Of a DNA stretch of 64,000 nt, positions 32,421 to 44,026 are shown in pieces. A model generated the notes under the pieces. That model made no database searches. It saw nothing but the letters and a program-made list of their open reading frames with translations, and was not told where the DNA came from. Position 1 is the first letter of the stretch; every line of letters begins with the position of its first letter. The stretch is from Podospora comata (Eukaryota > Ascomycota > Sordariomycetes > Sordariales > Podosporaceae), in contig CP071496.1 in NCBI GenBank assembly GCA_017354895.1, positions 2,914,001 through 2,978,000 of the forward strand, given 5' to 3'. The translations under genes were made by a program, and so were the position numbers.

Positions 32421-34021
32421 ATGGGCTCAGATCCTCAATACGCGAAATGGCCTCTTCTGCCCCTCGCCCAGCATGTCTTCACCCTCACGAACCCATACGC
32501 CTCAAAGCCCCTCCAGCAATCCGCCGCCAAGGCCCTTCAGGATGCCATCACCGAGCACAAGATGGCCCCCTTCTACAAGTACCTTGCCCACCCCACAGAA
32601 GGCATCTTGAATTCCGTAGGGGAGGGTAGTTCAAATGTGCCCGGAAAGGCCCCCAGCAGAAAGAACAGCGTCGCCGCCGGCATGATCAATACCAAGAACC
32701 CCACCTCGAGCATAAACCTACCCTGGGACGAGGCCCTGTACCAGCAACTGCACGCCGATAACGAGAAGGAGTTGGAGGAGTTCCAGAAGGAAGAGGATGA
32801 GGCGGTTGAGAAGGCGGGTGATACCGAAATTCAGGCTGCGCGGGGCAAGAGGGCCGAGTTCTGGGCTCGGGTTGGTGACAAGGTGCGTCTGCTCTTCAAC
32901 ACAGCATTAGCCAAGCAATATCTAACATGTATTTCTTCAACAGGACAAAGCCATCGCCGCCCACGAAGACATCTTTGAGAAAATCGGCGTCCTCGGCACC
33001 AAGATCGACCTCGTCCTCGCGATAATCCGCATGGGTCTCTTCTACGGCGACAAGCAGCTCGTCAAGAAGCAAGTCGCGCGGGCCAAGACCCTGGTCGAGA
33101 CGGGTGGTGATTGGGACAGACGCAACAGACTTAAGGCGTATGAGGGTCTGCACAATCTCACGGTTCGCAGCTACAATCTCGCCGCTCCCCTCCTCCTCGA
33201 CTCCTTGTCTACTTTTACCTCGTACGAACTCTGCACCTACTCCAACCTGGTCGTCTACGCTGTCTTGGCCGGCTCCGTCTCTCTTAAGCGTGTGGACTTC
33301 AAGTCCAAGGTTGTCGACGCCCCAGAGATCAAGGCTATTCTTGGCGATGGCGAGGACAAGCTCCTTGCTCTGTCGGGGGCTATCTCTGCCGGTCCTGGTG
33401 TGGATGCGGAGATGCAAGATGCTAGCAGTGCGCCCTCTGCGGCCAAGACTACCGTCGTCAATCTTACCACCTTGGGATCCAGCACTGAGCAGGCCGAGGC
33501 GGAGATGTCTGTTGATTTCGGGAGCTTGGCCCAGCTGGTTAGTTCCTTGTATAACGGGCGGTATAAGCTCTTCTTCCAGGCTCTGGCCCTGGTGGAGGAG
33601 CAGTTCCTTACGCAAGATCGCTACCTTCACGAGCACAAGAACTGGTTTGTGCGGGAGATGCGGCTGAGGGCGTATCAGCAGTTGCTGCAGAGTTATAGGG
33701 TTGTGGGGTTGGACAGCATGGCGAATGACTTTGGGATTACGGTGGACTTTTTGGATCGGTATGTTTTTCTTTCCGGGAGGGCACTAGTCTGGGAGATGTG
33801 TGCTAACATGGAAATTGTGTAGTGACCTCGCCAAGTTCATTGCCGCTGGCCGCATTCCCTGCACGATTGACCGTGTCAGTGGGCGTGGTGTGATTGAGAC
33901 GAACCGCCCAGATGATAAGAATAAACAGTATCAGGATGTGGTGCGCCAGGGTGATCAGTTGATCACCAAGCTGCAGAAGTATGGGCAGGCGGTTAGGCTG
34001 AGGGGGAGTGAGAGAGCTTAG
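32421..34021 (+). CDS. rpn7: 26S proteasome regulatory subunit Rpn7 (PSMD6)
   Basis: Lid subunit of the 26S proteasome with a PCI domain. Three exons (32421-32882, 32944-33758, 33823-34021; introns 61 and 64 nt) encode 491 residues. The N-terminus (MGSDPQYAKWPLLPLAQHVF) and the TPR-like region NRLKAYEGLHNLTVRSYNLAAPL fit Rpn7. The PCI part runs about 370-460 (MRLRAYQQLLQSYRVVGLDSMANDFGIT, then DLAKFIAAGRIPCTIDRVSG). Two low-complexity inserts, near residues 70-90 and 290-330 (DAEMQDASSAPSAAKTT), are extra relative to yeast. The first splice joins VGDK to DKAI, the second LD-R-DLAKF. Confidence 0.96.
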
Positions 34022-34539
34022 AAACTCGACGGGGTGTGGTAGGATGAGGAAAGTGAATACTGGTTTATGTAGTAGATGTGGTAGAAGGGGCCTGGTCTAA
34101 TGTTGGGCTGGGTTAGTAAAGAATTGTGTTATGACAATGGCAGCGTCAATACTGATTCTTGATCCTGTTGCAAGTATATCTGTGGTCAAAATCCACAATC
34201 AGTGATCAAGTTTTGTTTTTGAGTTTTGTTTTATTTTGAGGCATCCTACCCTGCTGTCTAGGTATGTTATACAACCACACTCCCGCCTCTTTTGTACATT
34301 TCCATCCATAACCCTTTCTAGACAAGAGAGGAGAGATATCCAGAGAGTAAAGAAAAGAGAAGAGAGGAGGATGTTATACAAGCACATGACCCAATCAAGA
34401 CAGGAATAACCCATTTCTTAAACTGAACAAAAAAGAAAAAAAAAAAAAAAAAAAAAGAGAAACAAATAACGCTTTTGCTCGCTATTCAAACTTTGAAAAC
34501 TGCATAAAACGCCCCCGCCCCATCCATCCCCTCTTCTCC
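34022..34539. other. Convergent 3' spacer with an A-rich tract
   Basis: Shared 3' flanks of rpn7 and the aminotransferase gene. A run of about 30 bases, nearly pure A (34428-34460), is a simple repeat that probably makes a T-rich element in the aminotransferase 3' UTR. Confidence 0.5.
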
Positions 34540-36124
34540 CTAACGATACTTCTCCATAAACTCCCTATGAAACTTGACAATACTCCCCACCCACTCCGTC
34601 CCCGGCGCCAAAAACGTCGTCCTAAAATGCAGGCTCCCCTCCCTCTGACCAAACCCGCTCCCGGGAACGACACAAACCCCCGTCGCCTCGAGCAGCCTCA
34701 AACAGTAAAACTCATCCGGGGTCCTCCCCTCCTTCTTCGCCGCCTCGGCCGCCTTTTCAGGGAGGTTGATGGTAGGAAACAAATACATGCTCCCCTGCGG
34801 ACTCCCGCATTCCACCCCCTCCATCTGCTCAAAAGCCTTGTGCAGCGCCGTCGCCCTCTCCTTCAACCCGTCATAAATAGCGTCATACTCCTTCTTGTAA
34901 AGCTCATAGCTCTCCTCCCCGGGCCGGGGCGGGTTGACCATCATGTCCACCAGACACTGCCCAATGACCGGGGCGCAGAGCATAATGGACACAAACTTGT
35001 AAATCTCCTGTTGCACGTCCGGGTCAAAGTTGACCAGCTCAAAGTACCCCCCCCTGTGCCCGCACTCGCCCACCATGCCCTTTGACACCGAGTGCAGCGA
35101 CGCGAGCTCCACCTGGTCAAACCCGTCGTTTGGACGCTCCTTTTGGAGGGTCCTCAGCACCTTTTTGAAGGAGACAAACTCCCCGATGAAAACGTTGGTT
35201 TGGTAGACCTCGTCGGCGAGAATGACTAGTCTTTCCTGGCGGGCGAATTCAATCACGGAGCGAATGTCGGATTCTGACAAGGAAGCGCCGGTGGGGTTGC
35301 CCGGGTTGATAATGACAATGGCACGGACGTCGATGCCCTTGGCTTTGGCGGCTTCGTACGAAGACTTGATGATCTCGAGGTCGGTTCCCCAGTTCTTCGA
35401 CTCGTCAAGGTGGTATTCGACGCAGTGGGCGTCCAGGACGGCGAGGGAGGCGGTATACAATGGGTACTGGGGGATAGGGACGAGGATGCCCGTGTTGGAG
35501 TCCTGGCACACGACGTGGAGGAGGGTGTTGACACCGGAAGACGCACCGGCCGAGAGGTAAATGTCGGATTGAGAGGCGGGGAAGCCATCTCTCCCTACAA
35601 CAAACAGTCAGCATGACATTGGCCTGACAGGTACTGAAAAAGAACTTACTCTCTAGGAAATCGGCAATACTCTGCCTAATGGCAGGCACACCGTTACTGG
35701 CGCTGTACGCACCCACCGATCCCACCACCTTGAGCAGCTTCTTCGCCCGCTCAATCACATCCTTCTTGTACCCCAAATGCTCAATAAGCACATCCTCCTT
35801 CTCCAGCAACACGGGGTTCTCCAGCAAACTGAGCACCTGTCTGAAAAACGTAATAGGCTTCTGATCCAGCTGTTGAGGATTACCAATGTTGGCCGAAATA
35901 ACCTCTGAAAACGGCAGGTTCGTCATCCCGCCCTGGAGGTACGCCCTATATTCCTCCGACTTGACGGCGAGCTCGCCACGCACGGCATACTTGGCAGCCT
36001 TGACGTGGGGGTTGATGTTGTTCATATTTAGTCGTCTACCCGACGACGATGGTGTGGATGAAGACGCCATGTTGCGAACTTGTTGCTGTTGTTGCGATTG
36101 AGATTGGTTCGAGAGTTGACCCAT
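34540..36124 (-). CDS. Alanine aminotransferase (PLP-dependent)
   Basis: Interconverts alanine plus 2-oxoglutarate with pyruvate plus glutamate. From the ATG at 36124 two exons (36124-35650 and 35594-34540; intron 55 nt) give 509 residues. The splice gives ADFLERRDGFPASQSDIYL. Class I/II aminotransferase landmarks: SAGASSGVNTLLH (about 173-185), INPGNPTGA (254-262), ILADEVYQTN (283-292) and the PLP lysine in SVSKGMVGE (about 330). Start choice is uncertain. An ATG 18 codons later (MASSSTPSS) is possible. The frame also stays open upstream through a mitochondrial-leader-like stretch (AARCAGRCFSSITSTGKRVG) to an ATG at 36487, with an acceptor-like TTGCAG at 36277-36282. Cytosolic or dual localisation is therefore open. 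Confidence 0.93.
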
Positions 36125-39100
36125 AACGACGGCGGCAGTGGCAGCGACCGGGATGACTCCGACTCTTTTGCCGGTAGAAGTGATGGACGAAAAGCAGCGA
36201 CCTGCGCAACGAGCAGCAGCCGACGATAGCGGGGTAGTAGCAGTCAATGGCGGGGCTGGAGCGAGTCCCGAGACGTCTGCAATGGGCACAAAATGTAAGA
36301 GAGTGGTTGGTTGTATCAGATCAAACAGTTCTTGTAAGAGAAAGAATGTAGTGTGTGATATAACACAACAAGAGAGAGAGAGAGAGAGCGCGCGCCTGTG
36401 TGCTTTTCCCTTGGTGTAAAAACACACAAACGACCGTGACTTTTCGAGGACAATGTGAGAAAGAAGAACGCGAGGTCCGGCCTTCAAGCAGAGAGGAAGA
36501 TGTCAACCTAGTCTCGTATATGTACTTTCGTAAACCCCAGGCAAGGCTAGCAAGAGTATAGGTCCGAAGGATAGGCGGCTTCCTTTTTCCTTCTCTCACA
36601 CCCACAGCTTAAAAGTCACTGGACTAAGGGAAAGCGGACAATCCCGAAGAAAGGAAACTGGGGGGGGGTGAAGTGTATCAACAATCAAATTGACAAATGG
36701 GAAAAAGCGGGTGAGCAGAGGGAGGTAGGTGGTTGGCTACTGAGCCCCCAAAAGACCCAGGCACACATGAAAAGATGTGGGAATCAGCACACTTCTCCGT
36801 CCCCGTCATCCGAGTTCCATATGTTTGCCCCCCCCGGGTGTTGGATGCAAGAATGGTCCCTGCCCGGCCGAAACCGGCTGGGACATCGGGTCCCCGTGTT
36901 TATCCCCCAGATTCAGATCACCCCAGCTTTTCTTGTTGGAGGAATTGCAAATGCCAAGCAAAGGATTGGATGACCTCTGCATGGCCCGCCAAGGAGGTGA
37001 AGGGCCATGACCATCATGAAAAAAGAAGGGGAAATGGAAAGACGAATTGTATTGTTCGGTCTTTTGTGCCTTACCTGCGCGGGTGGATGGGGGTCCCCTC
37101 GGGAGTGCGCCCGGGATGAACCTGGCGCTGTGGCTCAGCGCTGAGTTATTTATCGTTGTCCCACGGCGGGCGACTCGCATCAGATAGGGCGCCATGTTTC
37201 CGATATGACGTTTGCGCTTCGAATCGAATATCGAACAACAAGACCCGGGGATAGCGGAGATGGAGCGGACGCCCGGTTCTGGGCGGTTTTTCTGGCGTGG
37301 TTGAACGAATTATCCCACAAAACCTGTCACTAGCATCCGTCCCGTTGGGCGCCAGAAGCAGTTTCGTCCTTCGTTCGATTCCGGGGGGTCGGTCAAACCA
37401 TCAGTTGGTTCGGTCTGGTCTGGTGGTCTGCTGTCTGTCGCCAGTCGCCGGTGTGAGAACCTCTTTTTTGCAAAGAGAAAAAACCGAAACCTCTCCTCCT
37501 CGTGGTCACACCTTTATTGTCTCTCTTCTGCGGGAGGCGCGGCTCCGAAAATGGAGCCCTCGGGCGGTGTAATAAGAGAAGGCCACGATTGTCTGGGTCG
37601 CTTCGTTTCCGTACTAGGACCGGGTTGGCCGGCGGGTGCGGCTTAAGACCAGATGAGAATAGTAGCAGCAAGAAGAGATGTGGCTGTCTCGAAAAAGGCC
37701 GCAGGGCAACCGAAGATCTCTTTGACATCGTTGCGTTGCGCCTTCCCTCGAACTTTCACGATATGGCCAAGGTGGGGGTTAGAAGACAGAATTGTGTGAC
37801 ACAACCAACAACTCAGCGATCTTCTCTTATCGCAGGCAAAAACCTGAGACATTCAAGCCTAGACCCTACTCCCTCATGTCTACCCATCTCCATAACCTCA
37901 TGAGCCCCAATGCCCGGAAGTTTACGTTATACCAATAACCACACGACACCCTCACCTCCAGCGCTCATATCCAGTGAGTGTAACCGCGGGGTATTAGTGT
38001 AGCTCTATCACCACGTTCCAGACCTCCTCCCCCAATTCCCGACCCTTTCACTCGCACAAGCCCCCCCCCCTCCTAAATTGATTGCATGACCCCATCTCAC
38101 CTGATAAACCCTCAACAACAACATGAGATGACCACCCGATGGCTACCTTCGGTTGAAGGTCAGCCCAACTGTCCATAAAGGTACCCCGTATCACACTGCG
38201 TCTTATCTTATCGATACCAACCCCAACCCTTCCAAAATCCAGCTCACAATCCCTGGCCCGTGCACCCCCGATCCAATCCAAACCCATCCTCCAAGCTCCA
38301 AACTTCGCGATCCATTGCCGAGTCCCCCGACGACGACGACGACCACCACCACCACCACCCACCCCCATTCCCGACCAACCATACACCAGGTCCCATAGCC
38401 CGGGAACTGGTCAAAAATAAGTTAAAATGGCCAAGAAGGGTCCGTTCCATTTGCTCTCCTCACCAACCCAAGGAGGAGAAACGCTGCTGACATGACACGA
38501 AAACAGCAAAATCCCGTGTTATCATCGTCCGCCTCCTCTCCATGGCGCAAACGGGCTACTTTTATACCTTCACCCGCCCCCGTGTCGGAATCCCAATGAG
38601 CATGATCAAGTACGATCCGATTGGTACGAGACACACCACACCTCCCCAAACCGGTACCCAAAATGCTAACAGGGTTCTAACCACAGTGAGGAGGAGGGTC
38701 CTGTTCCTAGAACAAAAACGAAAGGGGAAATAAATTAAACCATCTAAACCGAATGAGCAAAAAAGTAAAAAAGGCCTGGGGGAAAATGGCTGGGAACGAG
38801 GATCAAGACCGAACCCAATACACCATCATATACGGCAGAACAAGAATGGGGAAATGGACGGCTCAAAGATGATGATAGAAGAAGGAGGTTTGTGGAAAAG
38901 AGCTGGGCCTTTTTGTGTACGATACCACCGAAATTCTGCGCCATTGTACATTATCAATCCAAAAAACAAGGAGAAAAAAAACACCACATAGCATAACCGG
39001 CGCTTATTGGTTTGGGGGAGAGACTGAGTCAAATAGAGGAACGAGTCAATCTACCTATATTCCCTGATGATGCCATAGTCCAAGTATCATTTGGAACTCT

Positions 39101-39413
39101 TCGAGAATGGAAAGGGTCAAAAGATTAATGAATTTCAACAGCAGTTCTGTACCGCTTTACTAAAGATAGTTATTGACTCCCCCCAGAAGCTCCGTCAGCT
39201 CAGTCACATATCTCTATAAAAGTAAGTCATATAAACTCCTAGTTTGATCTTTTTCCTTTTCCATATCGTGTGATAAAGCAAGGGTGCTCTTGAACATGCC
39301 AAATGGAGATCTAACAATGTACTCTCCTACGTCCTTCCAGATAGTACCAAATCATGAGCAAATCTCAGCGAGCAATTCTCTCAACATCCCACTCATCGCC
39401 AACCACGACCGTT
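36125..39413. other. Tandem spacer incl. aminotransferase leader; no gene recognised
   Basis: About 3.3 kb. The first 360 bases are the leader or alternative N-terminus of the aminotransferase, with an (AG)n run at 36371-36388. The rest has only short frames with no family resemblance. A GAC/CAC trinucleotide run lies at 38328-38363. The bases next to 39414 belong to the 3' flank of the coiled-coil gene. No tRNA, 5S rRNA or transposon was recognised. Confidence 0.45.
38328..38363. repeat. Trinucleotide microsatellite (CGA/CCA)n
   Basis: A CGACGACGACGACCACCACC-type run in non-coding sequence. It is a simple repeat with no gene attached. Confidence 0.8.
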
Positions 39414-42400
39414 TTAGGCTTCGTGCGTTTCCTGCGAATCAATAATCGAGTCCTGATAATCCCCTATATTCCGATAGGTCTGCAGCTCTTGTGGCTGTGA
39501 TGCTGTTGAGGGCACTTGTGGTCGTGACCAGAATCGTGGCTGCGATCTCAAGATGGGGAGACCGGATGCGTCTGTCTCGAGTGCAGGGGATAATGATCTA
39601 CGACGTCTTCGTATGCCATAGTCTTCTGCGTTTGCGGGCTGGGGCTGGCTTGGCGTCCATGAACCGGCGCTGTTTGGCAGCGGGGTCCTTTCTTCTGGGC
39701 TGGGTCTCTGAGGTCCTCCGAGTGTTGAACTGTTAGTTTGGCCAGCTGCCTGTAAGGCAGTCTGCCCTTGCTGAGGACCTGTTGACTTGGGTGGCTGATC
39801 TGGTGAGTCCGGTTCCAAACTGAGGGTTCTTGAGCCCCCTAGGGCAGAGATGGGGTGCTCATCAGGCGCTGCTAACGGAGTCGTCTTGCTTCGCGTGGCT
39901 CGAGAACCGCCGCTCGCTGGAGCCTTCCTCTTGGTCAGACGCTTTGTCGCTGGCTTGACAGTGGTGGCCACCGGGGTTGGCCGAGTTGGTGTCGGAATGT
40001 TTGGAACAATGTGCTGGATACCCAAAGGAGCCGGACTGGTGCCAGCCTCAGTAACGCCAGCAATGTTCTCTTGGCTCAACCTACCAGAGGAAGCGCTTCG
40101 GGTTACGCGCCTCAAGACTGACTTGGGTTGGAGAGCTTCCCTTCTTCGAATCTTCTCCTGGTCTACTGTTGGCGGAACCGGGTCCGGTTCGCTCATGGGG
40201 GTTCGGATAACAACTCGCCGTCTTTGGGATCCAGGATCATTCGATGGGCTGGAGAGAGGAGTGGCAGATGCACCACCCAGCAGCGTGCCGGGGCTCTCTC
40301 CCGTCAGGGATCCGGGGCTCCCAAGCAAAGTGGTACTGTCGTCCATGTTGGCTGTTTCTACCTCCACTCGCGGGCGTTCTTGACGAGAGATGGCAGCCTG
40401 CCCCGATGAGTCCTGTGATTGGGAATGCTCCGATGAAGGTTCCGTATTGAGCGCCTTTAGCCTCTGCGAGAGTGCAAGCTGGGCCAGTGTATGCAAGACG
40501 CAGGCTTTGATCTCCTCGACCTTCCCATGCGCAAACTGTTCTCTAATTGCATCCGTAGGGTGCCCATATTGCCGGGCCCAATCCATCAAACCGGAAGCCA
40601 TAGCTTCGCACCGAACACGTTGATGATCACGCTCGCTTGATAGCTCAGCGACTGCCTTTCTCGCTGCATCTCTCTCAGCTTCCAGCAAAGTTACCCGAGC
40701 TTTCAGATCCTCAATCTGCTGACTACGCTCTGCCAAACGCTCTGTGGACTCTTGAATGACTCTGTTCTTGGTAGCTTCCTCAGCTGCCAGCATCCCTTTC
40801 AATGAATCCACTAGATGCGAGTTGCGCTCCCTTTCTTGCTCCTTCTCTTGAACAACCTTCTCCAAGTGCTGCTGGGCTTGCTCCAAGAATTTTGTCGTGT
40901 CGGCAATGACCCGTTCCATCTCATCTCTGGCTTCGCGACGAGCGGTGTCAGATGCCTTCTGAACGGCCTCCAGAGTCGATTGTTGCCTTTCCTGAATCGC
41001 CTCCTCCAGCTTCTTGACCTCGGTGATCAGCTTGTCCCTGTGCTTTTGTGTCTCGGCCAATAGCCTCTGATCCGCCGACATGGTGCGCTCCATATCAATG
41101 CGAGTTTCACTCTGAGCAGTTTCCGTGGCATTTCTGATCGCTGTCTGGTGCCGGCTTTCATTCTCCTGAATTGTCCCCTTCAACATCTTGATTTCTCCAA
41201 CCAAGGTATCTCTCTGTCTTTCAGTCTGCTGAAGCATCCTTCTGGTGTCTGCAATTATGCGTTCCATCTCAACTTTGACCTGGTTCCTCGCAGCTTCCGA
41301 AACCTGCTTGACGGTGATTTGGTTCGAGTGCTCCTGTTCCCGCAGGGCCTGGTTGAGCTTGGAGACTTCGATGCCAAATGTTCGTACCTCAGCGGAGTAT
41401 GTCTCTCCCTTAGACCTAAGCTTGTCTTCGAGCTCTCTGATCGTGGCGGTCTTTAACTCGACCTCATCGCTGAACCTTTCATTCTCGTCTTCCAGCCGGG
41501 AGCCAATATCCTTCAGACGCTGAATCTCTTCTTGATCATTGCCATGCTGACTTTCCATGGCAGAAATATTCTGTTGGAGTGCGTCGATACGCTCAGTTTG
41601 CTCCCTGGACTTTTGCTGCAAGGTCACAATCTCTTGCTCGAGTGCTTCACAACGAGCCTTCTTCTCTTCAAGAAGGGTGGAAAGTACGGCCTTCTCCTCC
41701 GCCTTGAGCGCCAGTTGTTGACCCATTGTGTCGAATTGGCTATCAAGACGCTGCAGGACCCTCCATATCTGTGTTTCGATGCAAGTTGACAGTTGACTGG
41801 TGGCATCGCTCACAGACTCTCGAGATACCAGCATCACTTCGAGCTTGGCATTGATGCTGGAGGAGACCAGTTAGCAAGGACAAATACACGGATATGAATG
41901 AACCTACTCGTTGAGGCTTTTTGCTTGTGTCTCTCCCAGACTAGTCGTCAGTTCAGGTTGGTCGACCACTGCGTGCGATACCTTCTCCAGCTGACAGGAG
42001 ATGGAATCCAACCACTCATTAGTTTCCTTCGCGGATTCCTCACGTCGAGAGGACTCCTCCGTAATCAGTTCTCCAATGTTGCAGAGAACTTCCTCATTCT
42101 TGGTGGCAAGCTTCTCGAACCTTTCCGATGAAGCTTGGATATCTTGTATTCTGGTAGACAAGCCACGAATTGTCTCCTGATCGCGGGCAATCTGATGATC
42201 CTTCTCTTCAATCTGTTGTGTTAGAGTACGTATTTTTTCGTACACTACAGAAAGTCAGCCAGTAATCATGGATGTAAGATGGTTGGAGACCCACGCTCGG
42301 AAGACTCTCTCTTGTTCTGAGCAATGTCCTGATGCACTCGTTCCATGAGCGCTTTGCGAACTTTTTCGCCTTTCTGGGCAACTGCCTCTGCCTCGGATAT

Positions 42401-44026
42401 CCTGGCTGATGCAATGTTGCGCACTTCGGTGATCGTCTCCTCACACCGCGACTTGGTGTCATTGTACAGAGCTCGCTGTTCTTCAATGATACTGTTGCAT
42501 CGAGATTTGAACGCAGCAAACTTTTCTGCCAGCGTTGTGTTTTGCTGCTCAAAGCTCTCAAGCTTGGTGTGCAATTCCACAATGCGAGCATCTTTTTCAG
42601 CTTCAGATGCTTGAAGATTCTGTATCTCCTTGGACTTCTCAATGCTTCGTGCAACAAGAGCGGAGGACTCCTCCGCCGCCCTCTCCAGCTCCAGCTTCAG
42701 GGACTTGATATTCTCGCGGTAGCGTTCCCGTTGCTTCAGCAAGGCGGTCTCCTGATCCATATTGAACTCGTTGAGCACTTCAGCCATGTTACTGGCAAAT
42801 TTGTGGCGTACACGGACGGTTTGTTGCTTCAGCTCAGGGCTGGATGTGACGGACTTGGCTGATGATTTCTCTGGCCTAAGAAAATGTTGATGCTGGGCCT
42901 TTCTGGTGTCCGGTGCATCTCTGCGTCTTGATATGTTTGAACTGTGCGACTGAGCACGTACATTCCGCATGGATTCATCCACCTTTCGCATGGTTTCTGC
43001 CTTCCTGCTTGCTGAGTTCGTCTTTCGAAATGGTTTGATGGCTGGCTGCATTCGGTGTCGATGGGCCGGCCGATCACCCGGGTGTCGGTGGCTGCGAGAC
43101 CCTCGAGAGCTGCGAGAATCACCTGTGGTGTGCTTTGGAGCCGAAGGATGGATAGATGTCTTCTTCACTTGGGGTGTTACCTGCGGCGATGAAATTGCGA
43201 AATCACTCGGCAACGGATGATGTTGTGGAACATATTGATCAGGCATCTCGGCGTAGTACTCCGCATTGTTATCGAAACCGTAGTCTTCGTCATCATATCC
43301 CGGGTCGGTAGCCATTGCGTTGAGTTTGACAGGTGAGGTGACATCAATAATTGAAGGTTCGGCACCATGGACAGGGCTCACTGCGTCCTCAACATATGCT
43401 GGCTGAGGATACGTCACATGAGCAGTTGCGACCTTGGGAGAAGGCAGATCGGGAAACACGGGTGGTTGAAATGGCGGGTGTGGCGAGGGTTGTTTGGGCC
43501 CGTGGGCAGCTGGATCATTGTTGCGAAAGTCACCGTTATCAGGGAAGGGACGAAAGCTCTGGATAGGGGATACTCTTCGGGCGTCCAATGGGTTGGGAAT
43601 GACCCTATTCCGTCGGTTGCGGCCAGAGAACCGCGTTAGTCCGGGCTTCCCTTCGATGGTAGGGAACTTGGGTATATGAGCCTGCGGAGGGGCCTTGACA
43701 TGCTGTTCATGTAGGCCAGTCGGCGTGGTTGGCTTTCCAGGAGAGCGTGCTGTAAACCGGTTGGGGACGACAGTGACAGGAGGGCCGTAAGAGAAACTCT
43801 TGGTGGCATCTGGCTCGGTGGAAGGGTCTTCCGGGATCTGCGGATGCTTACCGTTCTCGATATCAGTCAAATCAACGATGTTTTTGGGATTGGCTGGCTT
43901 CTCTGCTGATAGCGTTGGCTCCGCATTCGGGGACTGTCCGTCGTTCGGGGAGCTGTCAAATGGTTTCCGGGTCATCTGACCACGCCCGTGGGATGTATCG
44001 AATTCGGTGGGAAAAGGCTGCTCCAT
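39414..44026 (-). CDS. Large coiled-coil protein with SUMO-interaction-like motif
   Basis: Three exons (44026-42295, 42244-41908, 41856-39414; introns 50 and 51 nt) encode 1503 residues. Residues 1-400 are disordered, Pro/Ser-rich, with a hydrophobic-acidic NIVDLTD at 49-55 that matches a SUMO-interaction motif. A basic, Ser/Arg-rich segment follows at about 320-400. Residues about 430-1160 are almost continuous coiled coil with regularly repeated AR-DEMERVIADT-type blocks. The last 340 residues are disordered with basic patches (KRLTKRKAPASGGSRATRSK), suitable for DNA or chromatin contact. I recognise no domain. This N-disordered, long-coil, basic-tail layout resembles synaptonemal-complex transverse-filament or SMC-like structural proteins; the Sordariales protein Sme4/PaMe4 is one candidate I could not test. 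Confidence 0.75.

Noticed and set aside
34428-34460. A-rich run considered as a retroposed poly(A) tail
   Set aside because: No retroposed body or target-site duplication flanks it; it is a simple repeat between two convergent genes.
37370-37395. GTTCGATTCCGGGG resembling a tRNA 3' half
   Set aside because: No matching T stem, anticodon arm or acceptor stem could be built around it.
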